A DNA stretch of 64,000 bases from Fluviicola sp. (GTDB lineage: Bacteria; Bacteroidota; Bacteroidia; Flavobacteriales_D; Crocinitomicaceae): contig NZ_JAQSWB010000001.1 of assembly GCF_029266855.1 (NCBI RefSeq), positions 930,001 to 994,000 of the forward strand, in the 5' to 3' direction. The notes beneath the pieces are model-generated. The model did no database searches, was not told the DNA's origin, and was given only the letters and a program-made list of their open reading frames with translations. Each line of letters begins with the position of its first letter. Within the stretch, counting starts at the first letter, position 1. The position numbers and the translations under genes are program-made. Positions 8,323 through 18,165 of this stretch are shown here, piece after piece.

Positions 8323-9729
8323 TTAGTTAGTTTTCACCACCCGCAGAACACCATTGATTCCAAACTCATTTGTTATATGGAGAAAATACACTCCCGCAAC
8401 ATAATTCTCTCCGAAACTGAAAGTCGTTCCAGCAAGACCTTCATGTATCTCGATCAGCTTGCCCGAAGCATCGGTAATGGCTATTTCTGTCCGGGATGAA
8501 TTGTCTTTGATGACGAAAGTGAAACTTTCATTCGACGGATTCGGGAAAACACGATTCGCCTGTAGTACATTTTCACCGGTACCTGCAGAAGCGCCCGGAC
8601 ACAACGAAGCTCCGCCAAGGGAAGAAGTTACGAAATTCGGCAAACCGATACCGGAGTTAAGACCCATCGATCCTGCATCCAGGTCGATCGCGTTGTCGAT
8701 ATAATTGCAGGCAAGCGTTCCTACAAAGTCGGGCGACTGGATCACTCCAACATACTGGCTGTAACTTTTCACTACATAGATCTTTCCGTCCGGACCGCGC
8801 TGCAAAGGATAAATATCAGGAGTTGTACTGATTATTTGTACTGCAGCGATCATAGCAGCTGTATTCGGCAATGTTAAATCATACTGCAGCAATGTTCCGC
8901 CAGCTTCATAAGTACTGACATAAAGCAAATCGCTGTTCGGAGAAAACTCAATTCCGTATACATGATCGGAATAGGAAATCGTTTGCGGGTTACTGACCAT
9001 CCCGGTAGCGACATCGAAATCAAAGATCTCTACTTTATCCAGATAACCCGCTGCAAGTGCAAGGCGATCACCACAGGTATTGAATTTCATCTGACCATAA
9101 CTGTTTTGAATTACCGAATCATTATGTACAATTCCCGAATGACTCACTACTGCCTGGGAAATACCCGATGCCGTAATTTTGTACGCATAGAATGCATCTT
9201 CGTTCCAGCCGTGAGCAACAAGCCAGTAATTTGCTGTTCCAGGTTGTTTTACAGCGGTTATTTTTTCTGTTACCGGCGTTTGCAGCAATACATTTTTAGC
9301 CACTACATTTCCGTTTCCACCGTCAAGAGACATGTTTACTGTCGAAAAGCGAAGCCCAAGTGATCCTCCTGTCTGGTCGCTTGTAAAAATGTAATAATCG
9401 TTGTTGCTTCCAGGTTTCGGAACGATCAGTGCTACCTGGGTAGAAGAAATTCCGCCCATAAGCCCGGATCCGTTCGGCATAATGGTATTGTTAGCGTTCC
9501 AAACATTGATACCGTCCGTATAGAACAAGAGATCACCCGTTACAGGATCAGATACAGACGCAGAACCTTCCCCTGCGGCCATTTGACTACTTGTGATGGG
9601 AACCGGTGTTCCACCTGAAAAATCGAGTCCTGCCATGTTACCGAAATACCATTTATCGGCCATATGCTGGGCAAAATTAGTGGTAGAAATGCAAAAAAAC
9701 GTTAGGGAAATCAGGTATCTTTTTTTCAT
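8323..9729 (-). CDS. T9SS-sorted beta-propeller-like surface protein
   Basis: A 468-residue protein with a signal peptide ending near NFAQ. Its body starts DKWYFGNMAGLDFSGGTPVP and contains GDLLFYTDGINVWNANN. The same arrangement appears in the middle of the 1536-residue metalloprotease (NWYFGQRGGLDFSSGAPVYD; GDLLFYTNGIKVWDANH), so the two share a module of about 370 residues, probably a seven-bladed-propeller-like fold with blades carrying the FSPNSDLLYVST and GPDGKIYV motifs. A type A sorting domain (FPNPSNESFTF, ending GVLRVVKTN) closes the protein. Function beyond surface display is unknown. Confidence 0.83.
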   Translation of the reverse strand: MKKRYLISLTFFCISTTNFAQHMADKWYFGNMAGLDFSGGTPVPITSSQMAAGEGSASVSDPVTGDLLFYTDGINVWNANNTIMPNGSGLMGGISSTQVALIVPKPGSNNDYYIFTSDQTGGSLGLRFSTVNMSLDGGNGNVVAKNVLLQTPVTEKITAVKQPGTANYWLVAHGWNEDAFYAYKITASGISQAVVSHSGIVHNDSVIQNSYGQMKFNTCGDRLALAAGYLDKVEIFDFDVATGMVSNPQTISYSDHVYGIEFSPNSDLLYVSTYEAGGTLLQYDLTLPNTAAMIAAVQIISTTPDIYPLQRGPDGKIYVVKSYSQYVGVIQSPDFVGTLACNYIDNAIDLDAGSMGLNSGIGLPNFVTSSLGGASLCPGASAGTGENVLQANRVFPNPSNESFTFVIKDNSSRTEIAITDASGKLIEIHEGLAGTTFSFGENYVAGVYFLHITNEFGINGVLRVVKTN

Positions 9730-9845
9730 AGCAGATCGTTTTAGCGTTTACCCAAATATAGCCAATAATCCAAAAAAGGACAAAAAAGTATCGCGGTATA
9801 TCTTTGGTTAATAAGTCATTATGAAAAATCAATCCGGAATCATTT

Positions 9846-11849
9846 TTACATTTTCACAAACTTAAACGACACAGTGGAACCATCTTCAAGCAGCAACTGT
9901 CCATAATAGACGCCGACGGATAAGCCGGAAACATCGACCTCATTGTCTTGAGGTTGATTCAGCAACATGACTTGCCGGTAACTTTGATCGAAAAGGATCA
10001 ACTGATTTACTTTTTCATCCACCTCAACAAATAAGTTTCCATTTGTCGGATTAGGAAAAACATTTGGTACGGCAGTTTGCCATTCAGTGTTTCCCAGGTA
10101 AGCAAACAGATCGCAATTACAGAGTGAATTCTGGGTTTCCAATTCCCGGCCTTCATTAAAATCAATAATATAGCTCCACCAGTTGTTCAGAAATCCGTTT
10201 TTGTCAAGGCATGCTTTGTTGGGAAGATGCCGATGCCACCAGGACATATATCCCAAATGCGAACAATTCCATTCTTCGCAATTGACTAATTCGGTTTCCT
10301 GAAACAAAAAAGGGTAAGTGAACCAATTGGAGGCATAGCTTGTGACGTAGCTCGTATTATCGTATTCATAATCTGCAGTTGCATTCACCGGAAAATGGAT
10401 GTTGCCCACATGCCCACTGTCACTCCCATGTGTTTCTAATAAGGTAAAGAAGTCAAAACTGCTGGCAGGTGAATTATTATTCCATTCCCCAAACAAATGA
10501 ATCATAGCATTTTCTGCACGATGTCCATAACTATGCCAGGCTTCTGCTACACCACGTTCATAGTTGAATCCCATAATGGGCAAATGATCAGTACATGAAT
10601 TGCCTGTAAGCGGAGGGGAATTATAAAAGAAAGCTCCATTACCGGTAAGCCTGCTTTCGTACAAGCCAACAAAAGGCATAGCATAAACCCACACCTCATC
10701 GATTGTTTCATTGTTACTCAGCATACAAAAATTATAATCTGTCAAAAGCTGATTATACAGGAATTCACTTTGTCCCAAAGTTTCTGCCACATAATGCAGG
10801 GTTGTCCAGCCCGGTTCCAGAAAAAGTTGCGCCAAACTATCTGCGTCAATGGCGGAATTACCAAACAGGGTATACAGGTTTTCGGTATAATGCGTTTCGG
10901 AAATAAAGTAATTCACTACACCTCCACTGGCAGCATTTAAGCTATCGCACAAGTGCTGGGAAAGTGCCGCAGGATTCTCCCAGGAATGATATCCTGAAAA
11001 GGTATTTCCTCCAAAGACAGGTGAAGCCGGATCAATAATCACCAATGCCACATTCACTTGCCGGGTATTGGCAAGCTGTGGCTCAATGATAGGCGTTACG
11101 GTGACGGAAGCTTGTTTGGTCAGTGTAAGGAATTGAGCAGTTACCGAGCCCATACCTGAGATCCCGGTTGTGGAGATCAGACCATTCGCATTCACATTGA
11201 ACAAAGCCGGTTGATTCGAAGTCCAGGCAAATAAAGATGGATCTACCGAATGGTAAGCTCCGGAAGAATCGAGCATGAATGTCCCTGGTTCAAACTCAGA
11301 GCCCGGCAAAATTCTGATTGGAGAAGGACTCATACAGATATCCACCACTTCGGTCTGCACACTGGCTTCCACTTCCCATTCGCGCAGATGCACGTAATCA
11401 TCTCCAGTTGTGCGCTCAAGCGTGAGGCGTAAAAAGCGTGCTGAAGCATTGATTGTTTGATTATTCCAAATATTATCTGCTATCTGTACCTGATTGACAA
11501 GCAACTGGTAAGAACCGGTCTGATTATTGAGATCCATTAAGGAATTGGCACATTCAAGCGTCCATTCTCCATTGCCGGCACCATTCATGATGCGATTATC
11601 TCCAATTGCAACAACTCGATTAAAATCAAGGGTGATAACCATTGGATTGATTGCAGCAGTTCGAGCCAATGTAGTCGTATTGCCGTCAAAAACATCGTTG
11701 ATACTTCCGATATCCAAAATAGGATGTGTTACATCCGTTTCTCCGGTAACTACCTCCTGACCAACATTTACCTGAAAAGTATACGGAATTTGGGATAATC
11801 CGGTAAGTGGCAGTAGAAAACACAAACAAAGGAATCGAAAAGCAGCCAT
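9846..11849 (-). CDS. T9SS-sorted protein with discoidin-like and Ig-like domains
   Basis: A 667-residue exported protein: signal peptide ending LTGLSQ, a discoidin (F5/8 type C)-like beta-sandwich at about 30-165 (VFDGNTTTLARTAAINPMVI; FLRLTLERTTGDDYVHLREW), a bacterial Ig-like domain at about 175-255 (FAWTSNQPALFNVNANGLIS), a region of about 300 residues I do not recognise (residues 270-580, rich in Trp, His and Asn, with SYGHRAENAMIHLFGEW), and a C-terminal sorting domain (FPNPTNGNLFV, ending VSFKFVKM). The unrecognised part has His and Glu residues that could be catalytic, but no HExxH-type motif. It may bind or act on glycans. Confidence 0.8.
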   Translation of the reverse strand: MAAFRFLCLCFLLPLTGLSQIPYTFQVNVGQEVVTGETDVTHPILDIGSINDVFDGNTTTLARTAAINPMVITLDFNRVVAIGDNRIMNGAGNGEWTLECANSLMDLNNQTGSYQLLVNQVQIADNIWNNQTINASARFLRLTLERTTGDDYVHLREWEVEASVQTEVVDICMSPSPIRILPGSEFEPGTFMLDSSGAYHSVDPSLFAWTSNQPALFNVNANGLISTTGISGMGSVTAQFLTLTKQASVTVTPIIEPQLANTRQVNVALVIIDPASPVFGGNTFSGYHSWENPAALSQHLCDSLNAASGGVVNYFISETHYTENLYTLFGNSAIDADSLAQLFLEPGWTTLHYVAETLGQSEFLYNQLLTDYNFCMLSNNETIDEVWVYAMPFVGLYESRLTGNGAFFYNSPPLTGNSCTDHLPIMGFNYERGVAEAWHSYGHRAENAMIHLFGEWNNNSPASSFDFFTLLETHGSDSGHVGNIHFPVNATADYEYDNTSYVTSYASNWFTYPFLFQETELVNCEEWNCSHLGYMSWWHRHLPNKACLDKNGFLNNWWSYIIDFNEGRELETQNSLCNCDLFAYLGNTEWQTAVPNVFPNPTNGNLFVEVDEKVNQLILFDQSYRQVMLLNQPQDNEVDVSGLSVGVYYGQLLLEDGSTVSFKFVKM

Positions 11850-11948
11850 AATGGTTTTTTTTCAATATTACGAAAAGAATGCAAACTATAAAATTCTGTT
11901 TTTACAGTTATACCAAAAGAGCTTGTCTTACAACTAGCTGTTTTTGAG

Positions 11949-12443
11949 CTATTGATCCAATTCTTTTAGTTTTCGTTTCATGAAAGCAATTTCTTTTTCC
12001 TGTGCTTCAATAATTTCGCCGGCAAGCTTCCTGATTTCCGGATCACTCAGATCTGCTTGTTTAACCATCAGCACTGCAGCGGCATGATGCGGAATCATTG
12101 ACTTTACAAATTCTTTGTCGGAAACAGCAGTTTGCTCTCGAATTCCAAACCAAAACGCTGCTACTGCAACAAAGCCGATAAGCACGATCAGTGCATTGAT
12201 CTTTCGGTTCCGGTACATTTTTCCCATAAGAAGCATTTCAATGATAACCATGGCAGCAGTCATCAGACCGGCCATATAGAACTGGTTAATATTGGGAATA
12301 ACATTTTCAAGGCGATCCACCATGGCGTACATCAGCACATACATCGCAAAGAAAGACAGGATAATCATCAGGATAAACTTTTTATAAGACATCTGATGAT
12401 TGTTTTGGTGTTTGGTTTGTTGTTCATGCATTTGCTCTTTCAT
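11949..12443 (-). CDS. DUF305 membrane protein of the copper locus
   Basis: 164 residues with three hydrophobic segments after a His/Gln-rich cytoplasmic head, then a helical C-terminal part containing the DUF305 signature: FVKSMIPHHAAAVLMVKQA followed by IRKLAGEIIEAQEKEIAFMK. DUF305 proteins often sit beside multicopper oxidases and copper exporters, and the paired His and Met residues suggest metal binding. It is the last gene of the minus copper arm, 18 bp after the oxidase. A later start (MSYKK) would remove the His-rich head. Confidence 0.9.
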   Translation of the reverse strand: MKEQMHEQQTKHQNNHQMSYKKFILMIILSFFAMYVLMYAMVDRLENVIPNINQFYMAGLMTAAMVIIEMLLMGKMYRNRKINALIVLIGFVAVAAFWFGIREQTAVSDKEFVKSMIPHHAAAVLMVKQADLSDPEIRKLAGEIIEAQEKEIAFMKRKLKELDQ

Positions 12444-12461
12444 AATCGTATATTTTAGTGT

Positions 12462-14681
12462 TTAATACGTAAACGTAAATCCTCCGCCAAATCCCATATC
12501 GCTGTCGAAATGAGCTGACAAGGAAAATGATTTATTCAGGACATATTTTAAACCGGCCATGTATTCGAAGTCGGAGTTATACATCAGCCCTAAACGCAGG
12601 CGCTTGGTCAGGGGAATATCTTCCCGCATCAATTGCAGACGTAATTTTCCGTCCGTATCAATACGTAAATCGGCAATAACAAGCATGGGCAAAGTATACT
12701 GCAAACCGAAACAGACTGCTTTGCGCCGGTCCTTGGTATTTACCTGTCCGAACAGGTTCCGCTCGGTTTCGCCTGCTTCCATTTTGCGGTAACGCCAATC
12801 AAAGCCCACATATGGGAAGAACCACTGCATTTTACCGATGTACCGGCCGAAATGGGTTTCTATTTCATAACCATGCATGTCCTTATAACCCAATCTCCAT
12901 TCGGCCTGAAAATTCCAGCGGGTATTTTGCAGCATCATTTCACCGTCATTCCCATTCGTTGCAAAATCATTCTGAAACATGAAGTGAAACTCCCGGTCGT
13001 CGGCATATAATTTCCTCAGTGCTTTATCGGGATTAGGAAGCTGTGGATTGGGTGGCGAATTCTCGTAGGTAAAAATCCGTCCCATACCACTCATCATGTG
13101 GTAGAGGATGTGGCAGTGAAAGAACCAGTCTCCGCTTTCTGTTGCCGCAAACTCGATGGTGTCTGTTTCCATCGGCATGATATCAAGCACGTTCTTCAAG
13201 GGTGAATAATCCCCGTTGCCGTTAACGATCCGGAAGAAATGACCATGCAGGTGCATCGGGTGACGCATCATGGAATTGTTGTAAAGGATCATCCGCACAT
13301 TCTCACCTTTCTTAATGAGTATTTTATCTGTTTCGGAAACGGTTTTATTGTTTATACTCCAAACATAGCGGTTCATGTTTCCCGTGAGCTCAAAGTTATA
13401 AGTCCTGGTTGGCGCATCCGGAAGAGTGGTCTTTACCGGCGAACGCAGCATGTTGTAATTCAGAGTGACAATATCCGAAAGCGCGTTGCTGTTATACTGA
13501 TCACCGCCGGTCATATCCATGTGTTGATGCTTGCTTTTCTTATTCTCTTCTGCACCGGTGATCTCCGGATACATGACCACATTCATATCCATTTGCTGTA
13601 AACTCATATTCATCCCCATATCGTCCAGATTCCCGTCCATTTTGATCATGTCGTTCATCATCTGCATTCCTTTGAAATATTTCAATGGCTGCAAGGGAGA
13701 AATCAATTGCTTCACTCCTGTTCCGAGCCACAATGAGGTGCTCCTGATCCGGTCTTCTGAAGTTGCCTGCAGCTCAAATGCTGTATTCTCCGAAGGAATT
13801 GTGAGAATAACATCGTACGTTTCGGCAACAGCAATGATAAAGCGATCAACAGGAACAGGAACTACATCCGATCCGTCGCTGGCTACAACATCCATTTTTC
13901 CGCCCGACCACCTCATCCAGAAATACGTCGAGGAACTTCCGTTGATAATCCGGATCCGGACCTTATCACCTGCTTTGAACCGTGGAACTTCTACTTCCGG
14001 TTTCCCGTTCGTAAGAAAGCGGTCATAGTATACGTCGCTGACATCCATTGCCAGCATGCGCTTCCATTCGTTCCCTACTTTCGTTTTGAAACTTCTATTC
14101 ATTATTGCATCGCCATAACTTTGGACAGCACCTTTCTGAACGACGGCTTTTTTGATCGCAGACCAATCATTGGCCATGTGCAGTCTCCGGTGCACTTCGA
14201 AGGGTTTCATATCGGTCCAGTCGCTGAGAACAACGGTGTATTCCGGTATGGATGACTTTTCTTTTTTATGAATAATAAAAGCTCCGTACATTCCTCCTTG
14301 TTCCTGCAAACCTGTGTGTGAGTGATACCAATAAGTTCCATTTTGCACCAGGGGAAATCTATACAAATGAGTGGTTCCCGCTTTAATCGGTGCAGTTGTG
14401 AGATAGGGAACCCCATCCTGCTCATTGGGCAGAATAAGCCCGTGCCAATGAATGGAAGTTTCTGTTTTCAACTCGTTGTGAATCCAAATTTCAGCAGTAT
14501 CTCCTTCCGTAAAATGCAATTCGGGCATTGGAATACTACCGTTAACGGAATAAGCATGTCGTTCTTTACCCGTAAAATCAACTGTGGTATCCCTAACGTA
14601 CAGATCGTATCGCACCGTTGTTTGAGTAAAAGCTCCCAGGTACATCCCTACCGCCACTATTAATAATATTCGTTTTTTCAT
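12462..14681 (-). CDS. copA: Multicopper oxidase fused to a CopB-like C-terminal domain
   Basis: About 739 residues. An N-terminal signal peptide precedes a three-cupredoxin-domain oxidase. Copper ligands are visible in order: HWHGL and YWYHSHTGLQEQGG in the first domain, then HPMHLHGHF and HCHILYHMMSGM in the last (about 480-550). A Met-rich stretch (about 345-395: MQMMNDMIKMDGNLDDMGMN, QHMDM) is typical of copper-tolerance oxidases. The final roughly 165 residues (WNFQAEWRLGYKDMHGYEIE onward, ending MGFGGGFTFTY) read as outer-membrane beta-strands like CopB. CopA/PcoA oxidises periplasmic Cu(I); CopB/PcoB is normally a separate outer-membrane protein. Start chosen at MKKRILL; an ATG three codons earlier exists. 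The symbol follows the oxidase family (PcoA/CopA), not the ATPase. Confidence 0.88.
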   Translation of the reverse strand: MKKRILLIVAVGMYLGAFTQTTVRYDLYVRDTTVDFTGKERHAYSVNGSIPMPELHFTEGDTAEIWIHNELKTETSIHWHGLILPNEQDGVPYLTTAPIKAGTTHLYRFPLVQNGTYWYHSHTGLQEQGGMYGAFIIHKKEKSSIPEYTVVLSDWTDMKPFEVHRRLHMANDWSAIKKAVVQKGAVQSYGDAIMNRSFKTKVGNEWKRMLAMDVSDVYYDRFLTNGKPEVEVPRFKAGDKVRIRIINGSSSTYFWMRWSGGKMDVVASDGSDVVPVPVDRFIIAVAETYDVILTIPSENTAFELQATSEDRIRSTSLWLGTGVKQLISPLQPLKYFKGMQMMNDMIKMDGNLDDMGMNMSLQQMDMNVVMYPEITGAEENKKSKHQHMDMTGGDQYNSNALSDIVTLNYNMLRSPVKTTLPDAPTRTYNFELTGNMNRYVWSINNKTVSETDKILIKKGENVRMILYNNSMMRHPMHLHGHFFRIVNGNGDYSPLKNVLDIMPMETDTIEFAATESGDWFFHCHILYHMMSGMGRIFTYENSPPNPQLPNPDKALRKLYADDREFHFMFQNDFATNGNDGEMMLQNTRWNFQAEWRLGYKDMHGYEIETHFGRYIGKMQWFFPYVGFDWRYRKMEAGETERNLFGQVNTKDRRKAVCFGLQYTLPMLVIADLRIDTDGKLRLQLMREDIPLTKRLRLGLMYNSDFEYMAGLKYVLNKSFSLSAHFDSDMGFGGGFTFTY

Positions 14682-14738
14682 TACATACAATTTACGTCAT
14701 TTAAGCCTTTATTCACTTACGAAAGGAGACTTTTGAAC

Positions 14739-14957
14739 CTATTTTCCGTCGATCTGTTCGATCTGGAATCCGGCTTGTCTTACTTTTTCTTCTATTTCTT
14801 TTGCCGTCATTTTATCTGAATTGACAGTCAGGATTTTAGCCGGGTTGAAGATGTCTACATCCCATTCTTCCGGAGCGAGCCCCTCACTTAAAAAGGGTGT
14901 TACTTTTTCGATACATCCTGTGCATTTGATACTTGTTTTAAACTGTTTTTTTTTCAT
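14739..14957 (-). CDS. HMA-domain copper chaperone-like protein
   Basis: 72 residues forming a single heavy-metal-associated (ferredoxin-like) fold, with the metal site in IKCTGCIEKV (Cys12 and Cys15). It lacks a signal peptide, so it should be cytosolic and could hand Cu(I) to the P-type ATPase encoded just upstream, as CopZ does. The usual MxCxxC Met is replaced by Ile-Lys. Gap of 48 bp to the oxidase gene downstream. Confidence 0.87.
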   Translation of the reverse strand: MKKKQFKTSIKCTGCIEKVTPFLSEGLAPEEWDVDIFNPAKILTVNSDKMTAKEIEEKVRQAGFQIEQIDGK

Positions 14958-14995
14958 GATAATTTATATTGGTTATTGCTTTTACTCCATACTGC

Positions 14996-15068
14996 TACCC
15001 TATCGATCTCTCCCGTATCATTTCTCACGGGACAGAACCCTCAGTAGGAAGAAGTGGATTAAAACCTA
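14996..15068. repeat. Fragment of the dispersed mosaic repeat inside the copper operon
   Basis: The stretch containing cgatctctcccgtatc, cgggac and taggaagaagtggatt closely matches 38566-38630. It fills most of the 137-bp gap between the HMA gene and the ATPase gene, showing that the repeat family also inserts or survives within operons. Confidence 0.7.
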
Positions 15069-15094
15069 TAGTATTTCCTGAGCGATTTATGATT

Positions 15095-17524
15095 TCACGA
15101 CTTATCCAGCTTTCTGAATTTCAATAACAAGCTGTTGCTTACAACGCTTAATGAACTGAGAGTCATCGCAGCACCGGCGATCATGGGATTGAGTAAAAAA
15201 CCATTCACGGGGTAAAGTGCTCCTGCTGCAATCGGAATTCCGATTAGATTGTAGATAAATGCCCAGAAGAGATTTTGCTTAATCGCCGAAACTGTTTGTT
15301 TTGACAAGCGGAATGCAAGCGGAATCTTAGCCAGGTCGGAAGAGATAATAACCATTCTGGCTGCATCCATGGCAATATCACTGCCTTTGCCCATTGCTAT
15401 ACTTACATCGGCCTGCATCAAAGCATTGCTGTCGTTGATCCCATCACCTGCCATCGCTACAACTTTTCCTTCCCGCTGCAACTGTTTTACAAACTCGGAT
15501 TTATCGGCCGGGAGCACTTCTGCTTTGTACTGACTGATTCCCGCCTTCTCCGCAATGGCCTTCGCTGTTTGCGCATTATCACCTGTGAGCATATAGACCT
15601 CAATGCCGGATTCTTTCAAGCGGCGAACAGCTTCTACGGATGTTTCCTTAATCTCGTCGGAAATAGCAATGACTGCAAGTGCCTGTGCGTTATCAGCAAA
15701 GAAAATGACGGTTTTGGCTTCTGCGAGCCACTTATTGGCTGCCTCAGATAATTCACCGGCAACTGCAATTCCGTTTTGATCGAGTAAGGCTTTATTCCCG
15801 ACAAAGTAACTTTTGTCTTTAACCTCTGCTTTCGCCCCGAAGCCGGTAATACTCTCAAAGTGATGTACCGGAAGAGTCTCGCTATGAACCAAGTATTTAA
15901 TCACTGATTCCGCCAGCGGATGTTCCGATTGTTTTTCAATACTATACAATACAGCCTGAGCAGATTCATCCTCGTTCAGCCATTGAATACCCGTAACTTT
16001 CGGTTTTCCTTCTGTAATCGTTCCCGTTTTATCGAGCACCACAACATTTACTTTCCGCCCAAGCTCAAGGCTTTCGGCATCTTTTATCAGGATTCCGTTT
16101 TCAGCACCTTTACCTACTCCAACCATAATGGCAGTCGGAGTTGCAAGTCCCAGGGCACAGGGACAAGCGATCACCAAAACAGTCACCAAAGAAAGAATTC
16201 CCTGTGTCCAGCCATTATCACCACCCAGTGTTACCCAAAGAATAAGGGTTAATATGGAAATACCAAGCACAACGGGAACGAAGATCCCCGCGATCTTGTC
16301 CACGAGTTTTTGAACGGGCGCTTTACTTCCCTGCGCATCCTGAACCATTTTAATGATCTGGCCCAACATCGTTGCATCACCTACCTTTTCGGTTTTGAAG
16401 TGAAAGCTTCCTTTCTGGTTAATCGTACCGGCAAATACTTCTGAGCCTTCTGTTTTTTCTACAGCTAAGGGTTCTCCGCTCAACATGCTTTCATCCACGA
16501 AGGATTTTCCTGAAATAACCCTTCCGTCGACGGCAATCTTTTCACCGGGCTTTACAACGATGGTATCTCCGATGCTGACATTCACGATCGGAATTTCTTC
16601 CGTTTCACCGCTGGAATTGAGAATTGTTACTGTTTTGGGCTGAAGGCCTATCAGTTTTTTCAATGCCGAAGAAGTGTTCCCCTTGGCTTTTTCCTCAAGC
16701 AGCTTACCCAGCAGAATAAAAGCAATCACTACCGATGCAGCTTCAAAGTATACATGGGCATGCAATCCGCGGCTATGCCAGACTTCCATGAATAAAGTAT
16801 TGAAAACACTGAAGAGGTAAGCAATTCCCGTACTCAGTGCAACAAGCGTATCCATGTTTGCTGAACGATGTTTTGCCTGCTTCCACGCATTGATAAAGAA
16901 ATCTTTACCAAGCCAAACAATTACGGGGGTTGAAAACGCCCACATAATATAATTCGCATAAGGAATGTCCATGAAGAACATCCCGATAACAACTACCGGA
17001 ACCGACAATAAGATCGCACCAAACGTTTTCAGTTTCAACTTACGAAACTTTTCACTGTGCAGTTCTTCCAATGTATCGTGTGCAGATTCTGTTTCGTCGA
17101 TCATCAGGTCATACCCGATCGAACGCATGGCTGTTTGCAGCTCCTTTGGGTTCGTCATCGTTGGAATGTATTCAACGGCCGCCACATTGTTCGCATAGTT
17201 TACAGATACTCCGACAACTCCCTTGGTACTTTCCAGGATGCTTTGGGCACTGACAGCACAGGATGCACACGTCATATTCAATACCGGGAAATTCTTTTTC
17301 ACCGTTGTAACACCATACCCGAGGTCACGAATTGTTTTTACGGCATTCGGCAGAATGTTGAAGGCTTTGGTTTCGTTGATAACCGCTCGTTTGTTGTTCA
17401 GTTCTACCTTATGTGTAGTGACACCTTCGAGTTCAGTCAGTCCTTTATCAACAATGAGTGCACAATGCTCGCTCTCCACTCCTTCCAGCGGTATGTAAAG
17501 CAATTCACGATCTGTTGTTTCCAT
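15095..17524 (-). CDS. copA: Copper-exporting P1B-type ATPase
   Basis: About 809 residues from METTDREL (an upstream ATG gives 816). Order of parts: a degenerate first HMA domain without the CxxC pair (ESEHCALIV region), a second HMA domain with MTCASC (Cys86 and Cys89), two helices before the A-domain, the phosphatase loop SGEP, the transmembrane CPC motif (454-456), the phosphorylation site DKTGT (Asp498), SEHP in the nucleotide domain (His535), TGDN and GDGIND (693-698). These define a Cu(I)-exporting ATPase in the inner membrane. Its neighbours (chaperone, oxidase, HMA-AraC regulator) support copper. The loss of the first CxxC is the only oddity. Confidence 0.95.
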   Translation of the reverse strand: METTDRELLYIPLEGVESEHCALIVDKGLTELEGVTTHKVELNNKRAVINETKAFNILPNAVKTIRDLGYGVTTVKKNFPVLNMTCASCAVSAQSILESTKGVVGVSVNYANNVAAVEYIPTMTNPKELQTAMRSIGYDLMIDETESAHDTLEELHSEKFRKLKLKTFGAILLSVPVVVIGMFFMDIPYANYIMWAFSTPVIVWLGKDFFINAWKQAKHRSANMDTLVALSTGIAYLFSVFNTLFMEVWHSRGLHAHVYFEAASVVIAFILLGKLLEEKAKGNTSSALKKLIGLQPKTVTILNSSGETEEIPIVNVSIGDTIVVKPGEKIAVDGRVISGKSFVDESMLSGEPLAVEKTEGSEVFAGTINQKGSFHFKTEKVGDATMLGQIIKMVQDAQGSKAPVQKLVDKIAGIFVPVVLGISILTLILWVTLGGDNGWTQGILSLVTVLVIACPCALGLATPTAIMVGVGKGAENGILIKDAESLELGRKVNVVVLDKTGTITEGKPKVTGIQWLNEDESAQAVLYSIEKQSEHPLAESVIKYLVHSETLPVHHFESITGFGAKAEVKDKSYFVGNKALLDQNGIAVAGELSEAANKWLAEAKTVIFFADNAQALAVIAISDEIKETSVEAVRRLKESGIEVYMLTGDNAQTAKAIAEKAGISQYKAEVLPADKSEFVKQLQREGKVVAMAGDGINDSNALMQADVSIAMGKGSDIAMDAARMVIISSDLAKIPLAFRLSKQTVSAIKQNLFWAFIYNLIGIPIAAGALYPVNGFLLNPMIAGAAMTLSSLSVVSNSLLLKFRKLDKS

Positions 17525-17602
17525 AATTTTCAATTTATACTGCAAAGTTCCGTTGAAATTGATGGATATGCTTTATGATATTTCCTGATAGAGTTATGAC
17601 AT

Positions 17603-18163
17603 TTACAACAAATCGAGCGGTTTACGTTTGACATCCCCGATACTCTTGAAACGACTGGGTGTTAATCCCACCACTTTTTTGAACTGCGTACTCAAGTAAG
17701 CCACACTGCTGTATCCCATCTGATCAGCAATTTCGCTGAGTGAAAGTTCGTCGTAGATGAGCAATTCTTTCACGCGTTCTATGCGCTGACTGATGTAAAA
17801 CTTTTCAATGGTTGTTCCTTCAATCTCTGAGAAGAGATTACTCAGGTACTTGTATTCCATGGGGATGTGCTGCGTCAGGTAATCCGACACGTTCATATTC
17901 AATTGATCAGCGGAATAATGCACCAGTTCTACCACCAGGTTCTTAACCCGTTCAATCAACCTGCTTTTCTTATCGTCAATGAGTTCGAAACCCAATTCAC
18001 CGAAACGTAAATTCACCCGTTCTTTGTCTTCACCGCTTAGTTCTTCTTTCAGTTCTACTTCACCCAATTCCACCGTAACAGGGTGAAGCCCGAGCTGTTC
18101 TAGCTCAGACTTCACTACCATTTTACAACGGTCGCATACCATGTTTTTAATATAGATCTTCAT
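17603..18163 (-). CDS. HMA-AraC fusion regulator of the copper locus
   Basis: 186 residues. Residues 1-70 resemble an HMA domain with a possible metal site MVCDRCKMVV (Cys10 and Cys13). Residues about 85-180 are an AraC-type pair of helix-turn-helices (QRIERVKELLIYDELSLSEI; SSVAYLSTQFKKVVGLTPSR). The protein has no classic AraC sugar-binding cupin. Joining a copper-binding fold directly to a DNA-binding domain suggests it senses cytosolic Cu(I) and controls this operon. It is 2 bp from the DUF3347 gene and 57 bp (from its GTG-free ATG start region) before copA, so it is cotranscribed with its likely targets. Confidence 0.88.
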   Translation of the reverse strand: MKIYIKNMVCDRCKMVVKSELEQLGLHPVTVELGEVELKEELSGEDKERVNLRFGELGFELIDDKKSRLIERVKNLVVELVHYSADQLNMNVSDYLTQHIPMEYKYLSNLFSEIEGTTIEKFYISQRIERVKELLIYDELSLSEIADQMGYSSVAYLSTQFKKVVGLTPSRFKSIGDVKRKPLDLL

Positions 18164-18165
18164 TC

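Noticed and set aside
13531..14028. 165-codon plus-strand frame over the multicopper oxidase gene
   Set aside because: Antisense to a gene with clear copper-ligand motifs; composition looks like reverse-complement coding, without any domain.
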